Numbered from the stretch's first letter, positions 7,912 through 15,870 are shown. The stretch: DNA of 33,383 nt from Nitrospira sp. (GCA_015903995.1 JABMDK010000014.1:47610-80992), one strand, 5' to 3'. Program-made: numbers and translations. Notes: a model not told the origin generated them from the sequence alone.

Positions 7912-8847
7912 CTACTGGAAAATGATCTGCTCAATTTGACATTGTCGAGCAGGCACTTCCTCTTGCTTGCCGTCCGAAAAATTGATGATCAGGTGATTGG
8001 GTTGCTGTGGGGCATGCTGCAGATCTACCGTTCCTGATCGCTCCTGAAAGACGACGATCAGGGTCGGCATCGTGGTCGCTGAACCGAGCATCGGCTTCTC
8101 GCTTCCCTGTTCGTTTTTCGACGAGGCAACTTTCTGTTTTTGTGAACCTCTGAGCTTTGCGGATAACGCAGACACCGTCGCACGTGTAATCTCATGATCG
8201 GCGGCACACCACCGGTCGACCTCTTTCGGAAACTCCTTATGCAGATTCCGCAAATCATAGAGCGTCTTCGCTGATGAACATTTCCCCGACGTATAAATTT
8301 CCTCGATGCAGGCCGGGGGATCGATCAGAGCTAAGTGATTCGTCACCATGGATCGATTCACACCAAGGATCTCGGCAATTTGGGCCTGCTTCTCCCCTTC
8401 ATCCATTTTTCTCTTGATAAACATCGCCAGCTCGCGCGGCTTCAGATCTTCCCGCTGCAAGTTCTCGATCACTTGCTGGTAGTCGGTATGCGATCGATCG
8501 ACGAAGGCTGGAATCGTCGCTTTTCCGACAGCCTTTGACGCTCTGAGCCGACGGGCTCCAAAATTCAAGATCCATCGTTTCTGCTCCGTGGGGTGCGGAC
8601 GAATCGAGATCGGTGTTTTCACCCCATGGAGCCTGACGCTCTGCTCCAATTCTTCCATGCTCTCCGCATCGAATTCCTGGCGCGGCTGCCCAGGATCTTC
8701 GTCGATATCCTTAACTGAAATTTGCAGCGGACGCCCAAGCACTTCAGCCGTCACCGTCCGTTCTTTGGCGACCGGATCAGGCGTGGGAGCCGGAGCGGTA
8801 CGGTCAAGAGCCGTGAGATCCAGTGTCGCGGTCATTGGCTTTTTCAT
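7912..8847 (-). CDS. parB: ParB/KorB-like partition protein
   Basis: A 311-residue DNA-binding partition protein, closest in style to plasmid KorB. The N-terminal ParB/Sulfiredoxin-type CTP-binding domain covers about residues 43-135, with DIDEDPGQPR, GARRLRASKAVGK in the box usually read GERR, and ENLQREDLKPREL. A helix-turn-helix follows at about 150-175 (EKQAQIAEILGVNRSMVTNHL). The last 50 residues (LIVVFQERSGTVDLQH to the end) resemble the small SH3-like dimerisation domain of KorB. The ATG at 8847 overlaps the parA stop codon (ATGA) and is preceded by GGGGGTGA. A longer in-frame extension to 8904 would overlap parA by 60 bases and is less likely. Expected role: binding centromere-like sites and possibly repressing the operon. 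Confidence 0.88.
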   Translation of the reverse strand: MKKPMTATLDLTALDRTAPAPTPDPVAKERTVTAEVLGRPLQISVKDIDEDPGQPRQEFDAESMEELEQSVRLHGVKTPISIRPHPTEQKRWILNFGARRLRASKAVGKATIPAFVDRSHTDYQQVIENLQREDLKPRELAMFIKRKMDEGEKQAQIAEILGVNRSMVTNHLALIDPPACIEEIYTSGKCSSAKTLYDLRNLHKEFPKEVDRWCAADHEITRATVSALSAKLRGSQKQKVASSKNEQGSEKPMLGSATTMPTLIVVFQERSGTVDLQHAPQQPNHLIINFSDGKQEEVPARQCQIEQIIFQ

Positions 8848-9626
8848 TCTGTCACCCCCATCGTATGAGCCACTTTCTGAAAGATCGGTTTGAGATGCAT
8901 CCATGCATCGCGTGAACTTGTTTTTTGCAAAGTCCAGATCGGCGCCCCCATCGCCTGGGCTTCCGCCATAGCCGTGCGTGAGGGAATAGCGGCCATCCGT
9001 CCATCGTCCAGCCTGATGAACAGGGACGCAAATGCCGCACTGAGTTGTTCCATATTCCCGCGTTGAAACGGCGTGGGCTCCACCAGATTCGGAAGGAGGC
9101 CGATGAATCGGAGATCTTTATTCAGCGTACTTTGTATCTTGAGGACCTGTGCCCTCAGGGCGGCAATGCCGTCGACGGCTTCCTGATTCAATTGAATGGG
9201 AGACAGCACAAAATCACCCACCACCAGTGACGCGAGCACCCGAATATCGGGGTTGGGGTTCGTATCGATGATCGCTACATCGAATCGATCATCCATCTCA
9301 TTGAGAAACAGTTGGAGATTAGTCGCGAACTGGTTGTGATCTTGTTCTCGTCGCTCGAGCTTGAGCAGATCGCCGTGAGAGGGAATCACCACAAAGTTTC
9401 CCTCCTCAATAGTGGTAACCGGTTCAGTCAACAGTTGATTCGCTGTCACATCCGAGATGGTGGCCAGTTTCGAGGTGATGATGTTTTTCGACGTATTCCC
9501 CTGATGGTCTAAGTCGATGATCAAGACCCGCTTCTTGAGCAGTTCGACGAGAAAGTACCCGAGCTGGCAAGCAATCGCCGTTTTCCCCACGCCGCCCTTC
9601 TGATTGGCCAAGACCAACGTTTTCAT
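8844..9626 (-). CDS. parA: ParA/IncC-like partition ATPase
   Basis: A 260-residue Walker-type ATPase that moves DNA bound by its ParB partner. The deviant Walker A motif KGGVGKTAIA is at residues 10-19, A' is DLDHQGN, and Walker B is DVAIIDTNPNP. There is no N-terminal helix-turn-helix, so it is the small (type Ib or IncC2-like) kind, not the long repressor kind. ATG 9626 is chosen because GGAG lies 8 bases before it; the TTG one codon earlier is the alternative. That ATG overlaps the stop codon of the 48-residue ORF upstream (TGATG), and the gene itself overlaps parB by ATGA. The three therefore form one coupled operon. Confidence 0.9.
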   Translation of the reverse strand: MKTLVLANQKGGVGKTAIACQLGYFLVELLKKRVLIIDLDHQGNTSKNIITSKLATISDVTANQLLTEPVTTIEEGNFVVIPSHGDLLKLERREQDHNQFATNLQLFLNEMDDRFDVAIIDTNPNPDIRVLASLVVGDFVLSPIQLNQEAVDGIAALRAQVLKIQSTLNKDLRFIGLLPNLVEPTPFQRGNMEQLSAAFASLFIRLDDGRMAAIPSRTAMAEAQAMGAPIWTLQKTSSRDAWMHLKPIFQKVAHTMGVTE

Positions 9627-9772
9627 CAACAGCTCTCCTTCTTCACGGATGTGTGAATGCCGCCCTCTTCAATTGCTTTCTTGCTAGAGTGCCAGGAATA
9701 GTGAATTCGCGGCCTGTCCACCTCGTTTTCCTGGCAGATCTCAGCAATGCACTCTACACTGATTGATTCCAT
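9626..9772 (-). CDS. Small ORF leading the parA-parB operon
   Basis: A 48-residue protein of no recognised family: MESISVECIAEICQENEVDR, then a basic and aromatic middle (HYSWHSSKK) and a Lys-rich end. Three features support it. GAGG lies six bases before the chosen ATG (9772). The stop codon overlaps the parA start codon in TGATG, the arrangement expected for translational coupling. A promoter can be proposed upstream. Plasmid par operons often begin with a small regulator, and this could be one, but no helix-turn-helix can be claimed. It could also be a leader that only couples translation. Confidence 0.5.
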   Translation of the reverse strand: MESISVECIAEICQENEVDRPRIHYSWHSSKKAIEEGGIHTSVKKESC

Positions 9773-10145
9773 CATAGTCCTCATGGTGGCAACACCAGAG
9801 AGCACCAGTCTCTCGACCAAGATCTTTCATGAAAGTAACCACCCTGTTGAAACTGAGCTCTACGTGAAACAACGTACTTCCCCACATCTGTCAGGAAACA
9901 AATTTTCCTCTCCGTTTCTGACCGGAGCACTATCCTAGGTAGTGAGAATTGTCAATCCTCTTCCATGATAGGGACTCAAAAACTCTCCGCTCGCGGCGTC
10001 AGTGTCGTTACATGACGTGATTGATCCTGTCAGCCGACGAATCAAGCCGGTCCGGTTATCTGCGCGAGATATGCATCGATCAGTCCATAATGAAAGACTT
10101 ACCAATACACGCGAACATGATCATCATGGATCCACACAGTAGAAG
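9773..10145. other. Leader and upstream region of the par operon
   Basis: No gene is seen. The leader contains a 12-bp palindrome CTTTCATGAAAG (9824-9835) and the small inverted repeat TACGT/ACGTA (9861-9865/9872-9876). One stretch, ACGTGAAACA at about 9862, resembles one half of the chromosomal parS consensus, but its other half does not match. The proposed promoter lies at 9927-9955. From 9960 to 10145 nothing is recognised. Confidence 0.4.
9927..9955 (-). promoter_or_regulatory. Candidate par operon promoter with overlapping inverted repeat
   Basis: On the minus strand a perfect TTGACA (9955-9950) is followed after 17 bases by TAGTGC (9932-9927), a weak -10. An imperfect 17-base inverted repeat, CACTACCTAGGATAGTG (9944-9928), fills the spacer and runs into the -10. 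A protein bound there would block RNA polymerase, as in an autoregulated par operon. The -10 match is poor, so the call is tentative. Confidence 0.4.
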
Positions 10146-10440
10146 TTAAGGCGGAATACGCGACGCACAGATTGGCGAGTGAACTTAGGGATCGGCACAG
10201 ATGTCTTCAATGTTCGGAAATCGATCCGTCTCGCCGCTCAGCGGAAACTGATCAACCGCGCGTGACAGGCATCAAGAAAAAATGCAGCTGAAACGGATAT
10301 TGTTTTTCGCTTGGCTGAGCACGCTGACACAAGAGATGCGGCAGTGCAGTTTCTAAAGATGGGGAATGAGAGGCATTACGATGCGTTTAAGGTCCTGCGC
10401 CCCGAACAATTGCGGAGTCGCAACGAGCCAAAGAACTACG
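10146..10440 (+). pseudogene. Decayed duplicate of the 3' part of the radical SAM gene
   Basis: The DNA aligns by eye with 5388-5790 of the intact gene. GGCGGAATAC matches GGCAGGAATAT, and TGTTCGGAAATCGATCCG matches TGTTCAGAAATCGATCCG. GATCAACCGCG is identical, and ATCAAGAAA matches ATTAAGAAG. After that about 130 bases are missing, and the match resumes as RLAEHADTRDAAVQF against RLVEHADMKDAAAQL, ending near EQLRSRN against ERLRIQQ. Frame changes and stop codons make it non-functional. Divergence is well above that of a recent copy, so it is an old duplication or came with an integrated element carrying a related gene. Confidence 0.75.
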
Positions 10441-10563
10441 CTGACTGCCGATGCTCGAATCTCGATATGGCCTATGCGCCTATTTCCCAGATGTGCTTGA
10501 AAAGCACAAGAAAGTCCACGTGCATTTCATCCAGATACAAGAATTCTTTTTATGTCATTGGAT

Positions 10564-11292
10564 TCAGAAGTTCATAGACAGCCCTGCGATGACGTGATGT
10601 GTGTTGTAAGTCGTCGTGAATGTTTCATTGGCGAGAGCCGGCACGGTGTTCTGATAGTCCAATTGACTGGCGAAATGCGTGAAGCGATATTGTGCGAATG
10701 CCCCGATCCGTTTCGTGACCATAACAGTTACTCCGCCATCAACCTTGGCACCGACGGACACGTCGATTGAGCTTTGTCCGTTCGGCTGAACAAAATCGTT
10801 CTGTCCCGCGTAGGTAATGAATATCGTTGGCCCGCCGGCGATATACGGCTGCACCCGCCCATGGATGAATCGTTCGTCTCGAAGAAGCGGTATCCGCAGA
10901 CGAAGTACATCAAAGCCGATTCCAAATGCCGGCAGACTCCAATGAGCAAATTGTGTGGTAGTCCCCCCGTTGCTAGTCACACCCACTTGCTGTCCCGGAG
11001 GCGTCTTGAGGTGGAAGAAGAAGACGTCCAGCCCGAATCCAAGCCAGTCCATCTTTTGTTTTTCAAGCCAATACCCGCCGCGGGCACCGGCCGTCCAATT
11101 ATTGTGGACATCGAGGCCCTGGTAGGTCGTCGTAGTTCCCAATGAACTGGTCACGGTCAAATCCGTGTTCGGAGTCCAGTTGGCTCCGGCGTAGGCATCG
11201 GCATACCATTCAGCAGATCCATCCGTTGGATACACCAGAAGCCCTATCCACAAGGCAAGACCAAGAAGACTAATAGTCTTTCGACTAATCAT
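10564..11292 (-). CDS. Outer-membrane beta-barrel protein (OmpA-like/porin family)
   Basis: A 242-residue exported protein with a signal peptide (MISRKTISLLGLALWIGLLV, cleavage after GSA). It has the alternating aromatic strands of a small 8-stranded barrel. It begins WYADAYAGANW and ends in a typical outer-membrane closing strand, HHVIAGLSMNF, with terminal Phe. Segments such as GGYWLEK, FGLDVFFFHLKT, VQPYIAGGPTIFITY and GAFAQYRFTHF are strand-like. The ATG at 11292 is preceded by GGAGGGG at a good distance; the 70-residue upstream extension of the frame is not protein-like. No peptidoglycan-binding OmpA C-terminal domain is present. The function of this family is usually structural or unknown. 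It stands alone at the edge of the accessory segment. Confidence 0.82.
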   Translation of the reverse strand: MISRKTISLLGLALWIGLLVYPTDGSAEWYADAYAGANWTPNTDLTVTSSLGTTTTYQGLDVHNNWTAGARGGYWLEKQKMDWLGFGLDVFFFHLKTPPGQQVGVTSNGGTTTQFAHWSLPAFGIGFDVLRLRIPLLRDERFIHGRVQPYIAGGPTIFITYAGQNDFVQPNGQSSIDVSVGAKVDGGVTVMVTKRIGAFAQYRFTHFASQLDYQNTVPALANETFTTTYNTHHVIAGLSMNF

Positions 11293-11689
11293 AATTGCGC
11301 CCCTCCCCATGATGAAATCATCGTGACCACAATTACATACCGGCTTCGGCTTCTTTGCTAGTATTTTCAGATTCTTTGCCCGTGACCGATGCTGAACATG
11401 GCGCATAGCATCAAAAAGGCGAGAGATTTCAGAACCTATGTCCAAGGCTGGGGAAATGCGGATCATGGACCGACAAAGAGGTATAAACTCCTCCCTCCTT
11501 GTCAAACTGTAGGTCAGTACAATGCTCTTTCCATTCTTAATGACAAGATCACACAGAAATCATTGGGGGTCCGAGGAGGGAGCTACTCCCATAACCTCCA
11601 TCGATGAGAGCTCCGACCTGTTCGCAGCCCTTGACATCCATTCCCATAGCAGATAATCAGGCGCCCTGTTTGGATGAGACGCGATCGTC
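11293..11689. other. Divergent intergenic region between barrel protein and haem lipoprotein genes
   Basis: Two divergent genes start at its edges, so promoters for both should lie here. No clear hexamer pair is identified. A small hairpin (GGGAG, loop CTA, CTCCC) lies near 11575-11590. The open frames inside have no recognisable similarity. Confidence 0.35.
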
Positions 11690-12703
11690 ATGCTGAGATC
11701 ATTCGACTTTTCAGCCTTCGCCTTGACCTGCGTACTTCTTGCGGGCTGCTCGCTTATCGAGTCTCTGAAAGAAAAAACACCCTCCCACTCATCTGTTTCG
11801 ACTCAAGCCGCAAGCGTGAACGTCATCGACGACGGTAATTATCTGGAGTCGTGCCGAGAAAATGGGGTTCCAATCCCACCCGATTGGAAGCCGACATCAT
11901 TAGACTGGGAAAGCCACGGCAATCTTCACACCATCCTCCTAACACCGAACACAATGGAGGAGGCTCCGGTTGATCAGACTTCGTTCGCGAGTGTCTGGTC
12001 GTATGCACCACATCAAGGGAGGGGGGCCTGCATTGCACTGGGCAGAAACGGCGGATCGTTCCAAGTTATCTGTCAAAGTGCCACGACAGGATACGCCTGT
12101 TTTTGGAGTAACGACCCACGTTCGCCAGAGACCACCTGGACCCCTGCGACAGCCGAAGTACGAATGGCCTTACTTCGCGATCCCGTTCAAGGATTTGCTC
12201 CTGGCACCGCACCCTGTACCGACTGCCATCGCGGAAATAACGCCTTTCTGTATGCTCCCGACGATCCGACATGGGCCTCGGTGTTGCGACCGGAACAGAG
12301 GCGTCCGACGTTCACCACTCAGGTCGAGCAATCATCGCACCATGGCCAACTTACATTCGGCGAGACCACGACCACCTATCCTCGCTTTATCCCGATCGGA
12401 GGGCACGCCGTCGCACTACACAATCCACTGCCGATAACGACCGGGTGTTCAGGATCCTGTCACGAGCTGCACCTTGATATTTTCAAAAAGAATCGTACGG
12501 ATGAAGGCTATGTGCGGATCCCACGACCTATGGGTCCTAACTGTGCCAAGAACTCCCCACCGGATGATCCGACGAGGAACTGCTATCGCAGTACCGGGCA
12601 TGAAGGCTATGTGCGGATCCCACGACCTATGGGTCCTAACTGTGCCAAGAACTCCCCACCGGATGATCCGACGAGGAACTGCTATCGCAGTACCGGGCTA
12701 TGA
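11690..12703 (+). CDS. Cytochrome c-like lipoprotein with duplicated C-terminal module
   Basis: A 337-residue envelope protein with a lipoprotein signal (LLAGC, lipidated Cys20). It has one canonical haem-binding motif, CTDCH (Cys176, Cys179, His180). A second, CSGSCH (Cys253, Cys257, His258), has three residues between the cysteines, an unusual but known CX3CH form. This suggests one or two covalently bound haems and an electron-transfer or redox role facing the periplasm. No specific enzyme family is recognised. The last 66 residues are two identical copies of a 33-residue unit (GYVRIPRPMG..., with CAKN and NCYRSTG), coded by an exact 99-bp tandem duplication. The stop codon falls two bases into what would be a third unit. 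Confidence 0.75.
   Translation: MLRSFDFSAFALTCVLLAGCSLIESLKEKTPSHSSVSTQAASVNVIDDGNYLESCRENGVPIPPDWKPTSLDWESHGNLHTILLTPNTMEEAPVDQTSFASVWSYAPHQGRGACIALGRNGGSFQVICQSATTGYACFWSNDPRSPETTWTPATAEVRMALLRDPVQGFAPGTAPCTDCHRGNNAFLYAPDDPTWASVLRPEQRRPTFTTQVEQSSHHGQLTFGETTTTYPRFIPIGGHAVALHNPLPITTGCSGSCHELHLDIFKKNRTDEGYVRIPRPMGPNCAKNSPPDDPTRNCYRSTGHEGYVRIPRPMGPNCAKNSPPDDPTRNCYRSTGL
12501..12698 (+). repeat. Exact tandem duplication, 2 x 99 bp, inside the haem lipoprotein gene
   Basis: Bases 12501-12599 and 12600-12698 are identical over all 99 positions, and the period keeps the reading frame. Complete identity, including silent positions, means the event is very recent or is an assembly artefact. Confidence 0.95.
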
Positions 12704-12838
12704 TCGAATAGAGCAGCGTGATCCTAATAAGGCTGAAGTCGACTTTACTCAGTTATTTCAATTACATAGAATCCAGTATTTTGATTGCGCGGTTGATGAC
12801 TCCGACTCGGTATAGCCTTTCCAAGGAATAGATATCCA

Positions 12839-13241
12839 ATGAAAAACAAGAAGCGCCTTCCCACCGACGGTGGGCCGATCAAGTGGGTGAATCCCTTCCC
12901 TAGCTTAAAGCAAGCGAATCTGCCGTCGACGTCACCCGCGCGATCCGATTCCGACCAGGCTGACACAGTGTCCGCCGTGCCCAAGAAGAATCGTGGACGA
13001 GTGAACATCATTCGCCAAACAGCGCACCGAGGCGGAAAGACCGTCACGGTCATCACAGGGTTTGTCGGGATTGGCCAGGCGGAGAAAGAAATGCTCGCCA
13101 AGCGCCAAGCAGATGCAGAAAGTCTGCGGAGCAGGTGGAACGGTCAAAGAGGGACGGATCGAGATTCAAGGAGATCAGCGCGACGCAGTTGCAAACATTC
13201 TCACCGAGGCTGGATTTCGCCCGGTCTTTGCGGGAGGATAA
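12839..13241 (+). pseudogene. yciH: YciH/SUI1-type translation factor, frameshifted by a 7-bp duplication
   Basis: The first frame encodes a SUI1 (eIF1-like) N-terminal part: GGPIKWVNPFP, RGRVNIIRQTAHRGGKTVTV and GFVG, reaching MLAK. It then runs out of phase. The rest of the domain is in the next frame: MQKVCGAGGTVKEGRIEIQG, DQRDAVANILTEAGF and a final FAGG with TAA at 13239-13241. The shift comes from a tandem repeat of CGCCAAG at 13096-13102 and 13103-13109. Removing one copy restores a continuous 131-residue protein. Bacterial YciH-type proteins bind the small ribosomal subunit and affect start-site fidelity. As sequenced, translation would continue out of frame to 13330. Confidence 0.85.
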
Positions 13242-13289
13242 GGCTCCGCACGATCGGCAAACACTACGTCTCGCATGAAGAGAGGGACG

Positions 13290-13481
13290 TTACGGTCGAA
13301 ACTCTTTTCCACTCCTGCGTGTTGATCTGACTAGAAATTGGAGCGGTTCCCCGTCAGTCGTTTTGGTCATTACACTATGAGATGTTGGAGACGTTGCCGA
13401 TGACCAACGGCGCAGCCTCCATTCCTTGTACAACAGGATTCCCACCACTATCGCCGCTACCCCACCGAGCAGCCACCACAT
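13290..13481 (-). CDS. Small single-span membrane protein
   Basis: A 63-residue open frame with one strong membrane helix directly at the N-terminus (MWWLLGGVAAIVVGILLYKE) followed by a basic tail (WRLRRW) and a polar C-terminus. GGAGGA lies 9 bases before ATG 13481; ATG 13487, two codons earlier, sits only 3 bases from it and is the alternative start. The positive-inside pattern fits a cytoplasmic tail. No family is recognised and it is not clearly linked to neighbours. Confidence 0.45.
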   Translation of the reverse strand: MWWLLGGVAAIVVGILLYKEWRLRRWSSATSPTSHSVMTKTTDGEPLQFLVRSTRRSGKEFRP

Positions 13482-13783
13482 GACCATGTGTCCTCCAAGA
13501 TCTTCAGGCTCAATGCGCCCCTCGCACTCACACGGCTCCACAAGCGCGCGGGATAATCCTACAGAGCATTACCTTCACCATAGCTCTGTTGTTCATGGAC
13601 GGAACTCAGCGTCAGCCGGGTACCATCGGCACAGGACTCTCTCTTTTATCATAGTTGTATGAGATAGCATACCTTTTGATGCAGCACGGCTTCGTATCCT
13701 CCGAGCAGATTTTTCCATAGCGCATACCCTTCATGTGCTGGACCCACTCCGGTACAATGGCTTATGGTGGATCAAGGATACGT

Positions 13784-14752
13784 ATGACCTTCACGCCTGC
13801 CCCATTTTATATTCTCTGCGGCTCCCTCGGCGCCGGCAAGACGACACTGCTGATGCGATTGCTTGAGCATTGGAAAGCACAAGGTCGCCGGACCGGCGTA
13901 CTCATGAACGAAGCGGGGTCCGTCAGCATCGACGGCCCGCGCGCCGGAACACTCGCCGAACAGGTGATGAATCTTGCCGGGGGCTGCGTTTGTTGCGATA
14001 CGAAGGAAGATCTTTCCTGGGGCATCGCACAGCTGGTTCGCGATCATGGATCGGACGTGTTGATTCTAGAATGTTCGGGACTGGCTGATCCGGCTGAAGT
14101 AATCGATGCGGTGACCGACGCCTATACGGCTCGACTGGCGTCTCTCGAACGGGTGATCGCGCTGCTGCATCCGGTCTCGACCGAAGAAAGCCATTCCAGC
14201 GCCTATGTGACGACGCAAGCCATTCGCTGTGCCGATGAACTCATCTTGAACAAGCGAGACCTCTATGTCCCAGGCCATTGGGAACGGTTCCGTGCCGGCA
14301 TCGTCGAGCAAAACCCCTATGCCCGCCTATGGGAAACCTCGCATGCCCGGCTCGATGCCGCAGACCTCTTGGCTCCACACCAGACCACCAAACCGACCGC
14401 TCCGACCAATATGCTCTTTGGCAAGCCCCACACCTCATCCCGCCAACGGGCGGCTTACCATCCCATCGCCACAACAGTCCCGTTGCCTGGGCCTCTGAAT
14501 CGCCGGCGCTTTCTCGCTTGGATCAAGACGATCCCCAAAGAACTTGAACGGGCCAAGGGCTATCTCCGATTCGGGAGCGAGCCTGAGCTGCAGGAATTCC
14601 AATATGCGCTGCCGGGGCAGGCCACGATTACTCCAGTCACGTTACTGGATGAACCGAAACCGGTGCTGGTGTTGATCGGGCGAGGATACGATGTAGAGCG
14701 CCTGAAAACCGACCTATTGGCGACCGTTGAGGCAGGTGCGGAAACCCCATAA
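13784..14752 (+). CDS. COG0523 (CobW/P47K) family GTPase, metal-trafficking type
   Basis: A 322-residue G3E-class P-loop GTPase of the group that inserts or delivers metals (zinc, cobalt, nickel or iron depending on subgroup). Seen directly: Walker A GSLGAGKTT (residues 13-21), the metal-binding hallmark CxCC as GGCVCC (Cys68, Cys70, Cys71), ECSGLADPAE, and the guanine-specificity motif NKRD. A shorter CobW C-terminal domain follows (RRRFLAWIKTIPKELERAKG, YALPGQATITPV, VLVLIGRG). ATG 13784 is preceded by AAGGA at 5 bases; upstream in-frame ATGs lack this. No His-rich metal loop is present. The target protein is not evident from the neighbours. Confidence 0.87.
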   Translation: MTFTPAPFYILCGSLGAGKTTLLMRLLEHWKAQGRRTGVLMNEAGSVSIDGPRAGTLAEQVMNLAGGCVCCDTKEDLSWGIAQLVRDHGSDVLILECSGLADPAEVIDAVTDAYTARLASLERVIALLHPVSTEESHSSAYVTTQAIRCADELILNKRDLYVPGHWERFRAGIVEQNPYARLWETSHARLDAADLLAPHQTTKPTAPTNMLFGKPHTSSRQRAAYHPIATTVPLPGPLNRRRFLAWIKTIPKELERAKGYLRFGSEPELQEFQYALPGQATITPVTLLDEPKPVLVLIGRGYDVERLKTDLLATVEAGAETP

Positions 14753-14755
14753 TTG

Positions 14756-15340
14756 TCACAAGCGTACCTGAGCATCTTCAATCGGCGCCGCCGCTGAAAC
14801 CAGTCTCTTTCTGAATCGCGGCCATTGAAGAAGTGCCCACGCCGCTCCTCCACCCAGCACCCCCCCGAGCAGCCACCCCCCGAGCACATCCGTCACATAA
14901 TGGGCCCCGACATACACGCGGGCGAAGCCGATGAGTGCCACGATCGGCCACGTCACCCAGCCGGACTTTGGATAGAGAACTTGCAGAAATGCCGCAATGG
15001 CGGCGGTGTTGGCTGCGTGGTTCGACGGAAAACTGAACAACCCACCGCAGCCGCTCGGTTCGACCTTGACTACTTCAGTGATCGCCCGGCAGGGTCGAAC
15101 TCGTTCAAAGACCCATTTGAGCTGTCCACCAACAAAATCGGTGAGTCCGACGGCTGCTCCCAGAACCGGGCCTCCCAACAGCGCCTCTCGGTGAGTGTTC
15201 CAGATCCAAAAGGCGATCGCGCAGGCACCAGGAAGATAGAGCGTACTGCGGTTTCCCAGTTGAAGAAAAAAATGATCGACAGCAGCAGATCGACCCGCCA
15301 ACCCGTTAACGGCAAGGAAGAGAGTTTCGTCCATGCTCAT
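14756..15340 (-). CDS. PAP2-family membrane phosphatase
   Basis: A 194-residue integral membrane phosphatase. All three PAP2 motifs are seen: KWVFERVRP (KX6RP), PSNHA in the PSGH position, and ARVYVGAHYVTDVLGG (SRX5HX3D form). Several membrane helices separate them. Members act on undecaprenyl pyrophosphate, phosphatidic acid or similar lipid phosphates at the outer face of the inner membrane; the substrate cannot be decided here. Starts at 15340 and 15334 are both possible, and neither has a strong ribosome binding site. The gene converges with the COG0523 GTPase, with only three bases between the stop codons. Confidence 0.85.
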   Translation of the reverse strand: MSMDETLFLAVNGLAGRSAAVDHFFLQLGNRSTLYLPGACAIAFWIWNTHREALLGGPVLGAAVGLTDFVGGQLKWVFERVRPCRAITEVVKVEPSGCGGLFSFPSNHAANTAAIAAFLQVLYPKSGWVTWPIVALIGFARVYVGAHYVTDVLGGWLLGGVLGGGAAWALLQWPRFRKRLVSAAAPIEDAQVRL

Positions 15341-15440
15341 GCGTGTGACGATAAAGCGTTGCCCATCACCCGTCAAGCATCAAGCGATCTTTCGTGGAAT
15401 GCGCACCGACCGACGCATGACCCGGAACGAGTGGTGCTGC

Positions 15441-15870
15441 TTATCTGGTTCGAAAATGGATTCGAACCGTCAGCTCGCCGTCCACCGGATCATCTCCTTT
15501 CATCTGAGGATCGAACGTCCATTTACCGAGTGCCATGACTCCGGCGGTCGTCAGCTCGCGATGCTTACATGGCTCCAACACCACGACGGTTACCTTCGCA
15601 TGCTTCGAAACCAGCAACCGGGCCTTCATCCAATCATCGATTTCTTGCCCGTTGAGCGAGGCGGGAATGCCCGGCCAAGGTGTAGACTTGGCCACAGGGC
15701 CTAATTGTTGATCCTTATTGAGAGACAGTCCATGGACATGGACTTCCGGCAATTCCAGCACGTCTTCATGGTGATCACTCTCATGTGTGGCCTCATCACC
15801 GACCACCGCATAGAGCGCAGCCGGCCACGCCGGCAAAGAGGATTCTAACAATCAGTTCCATACGTTCCAT
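15441..15870 (-). pseudogene. TonB C-terminal-like exported protein with frameshift in the signal peptide
   Basis: The main open frame (to 15441) ends in a domain resembling the TonB C-terminus: GQEIDDWMKARLLV, KVTVVVLEPC, GVMALGKWTFDPQMKGDDPV, ELTVRIHF. It lacks a proper N-terminus; its first in-frame start is a TTG at 15851. A plausible signal peptide, MELIVRILFAGVAGCAL, starts at ATG 15870 or 15861 in the neighbouring frame and hits a stop at 15796. Removing one base in the GC-rich overlap joins the two into a 142-residue exported protein. It sits directly downstream of the TonB-dependent receptor on the same strand and is probably its partner. Confidence 0.6.

Noticed and set aside
9855..9873. 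Half match to the chromosomal parS consensus (ACGTGAAACA)
   Set aside because: Only one half-site matches and it is not palindromic; the two perfect palindromes are better candidates.
10311..10577. 88-residue open frame as a separate gene
   Set aside because: Its first part is the decayed 3' end of the radical SAM gene and the rest is unrecognisable.
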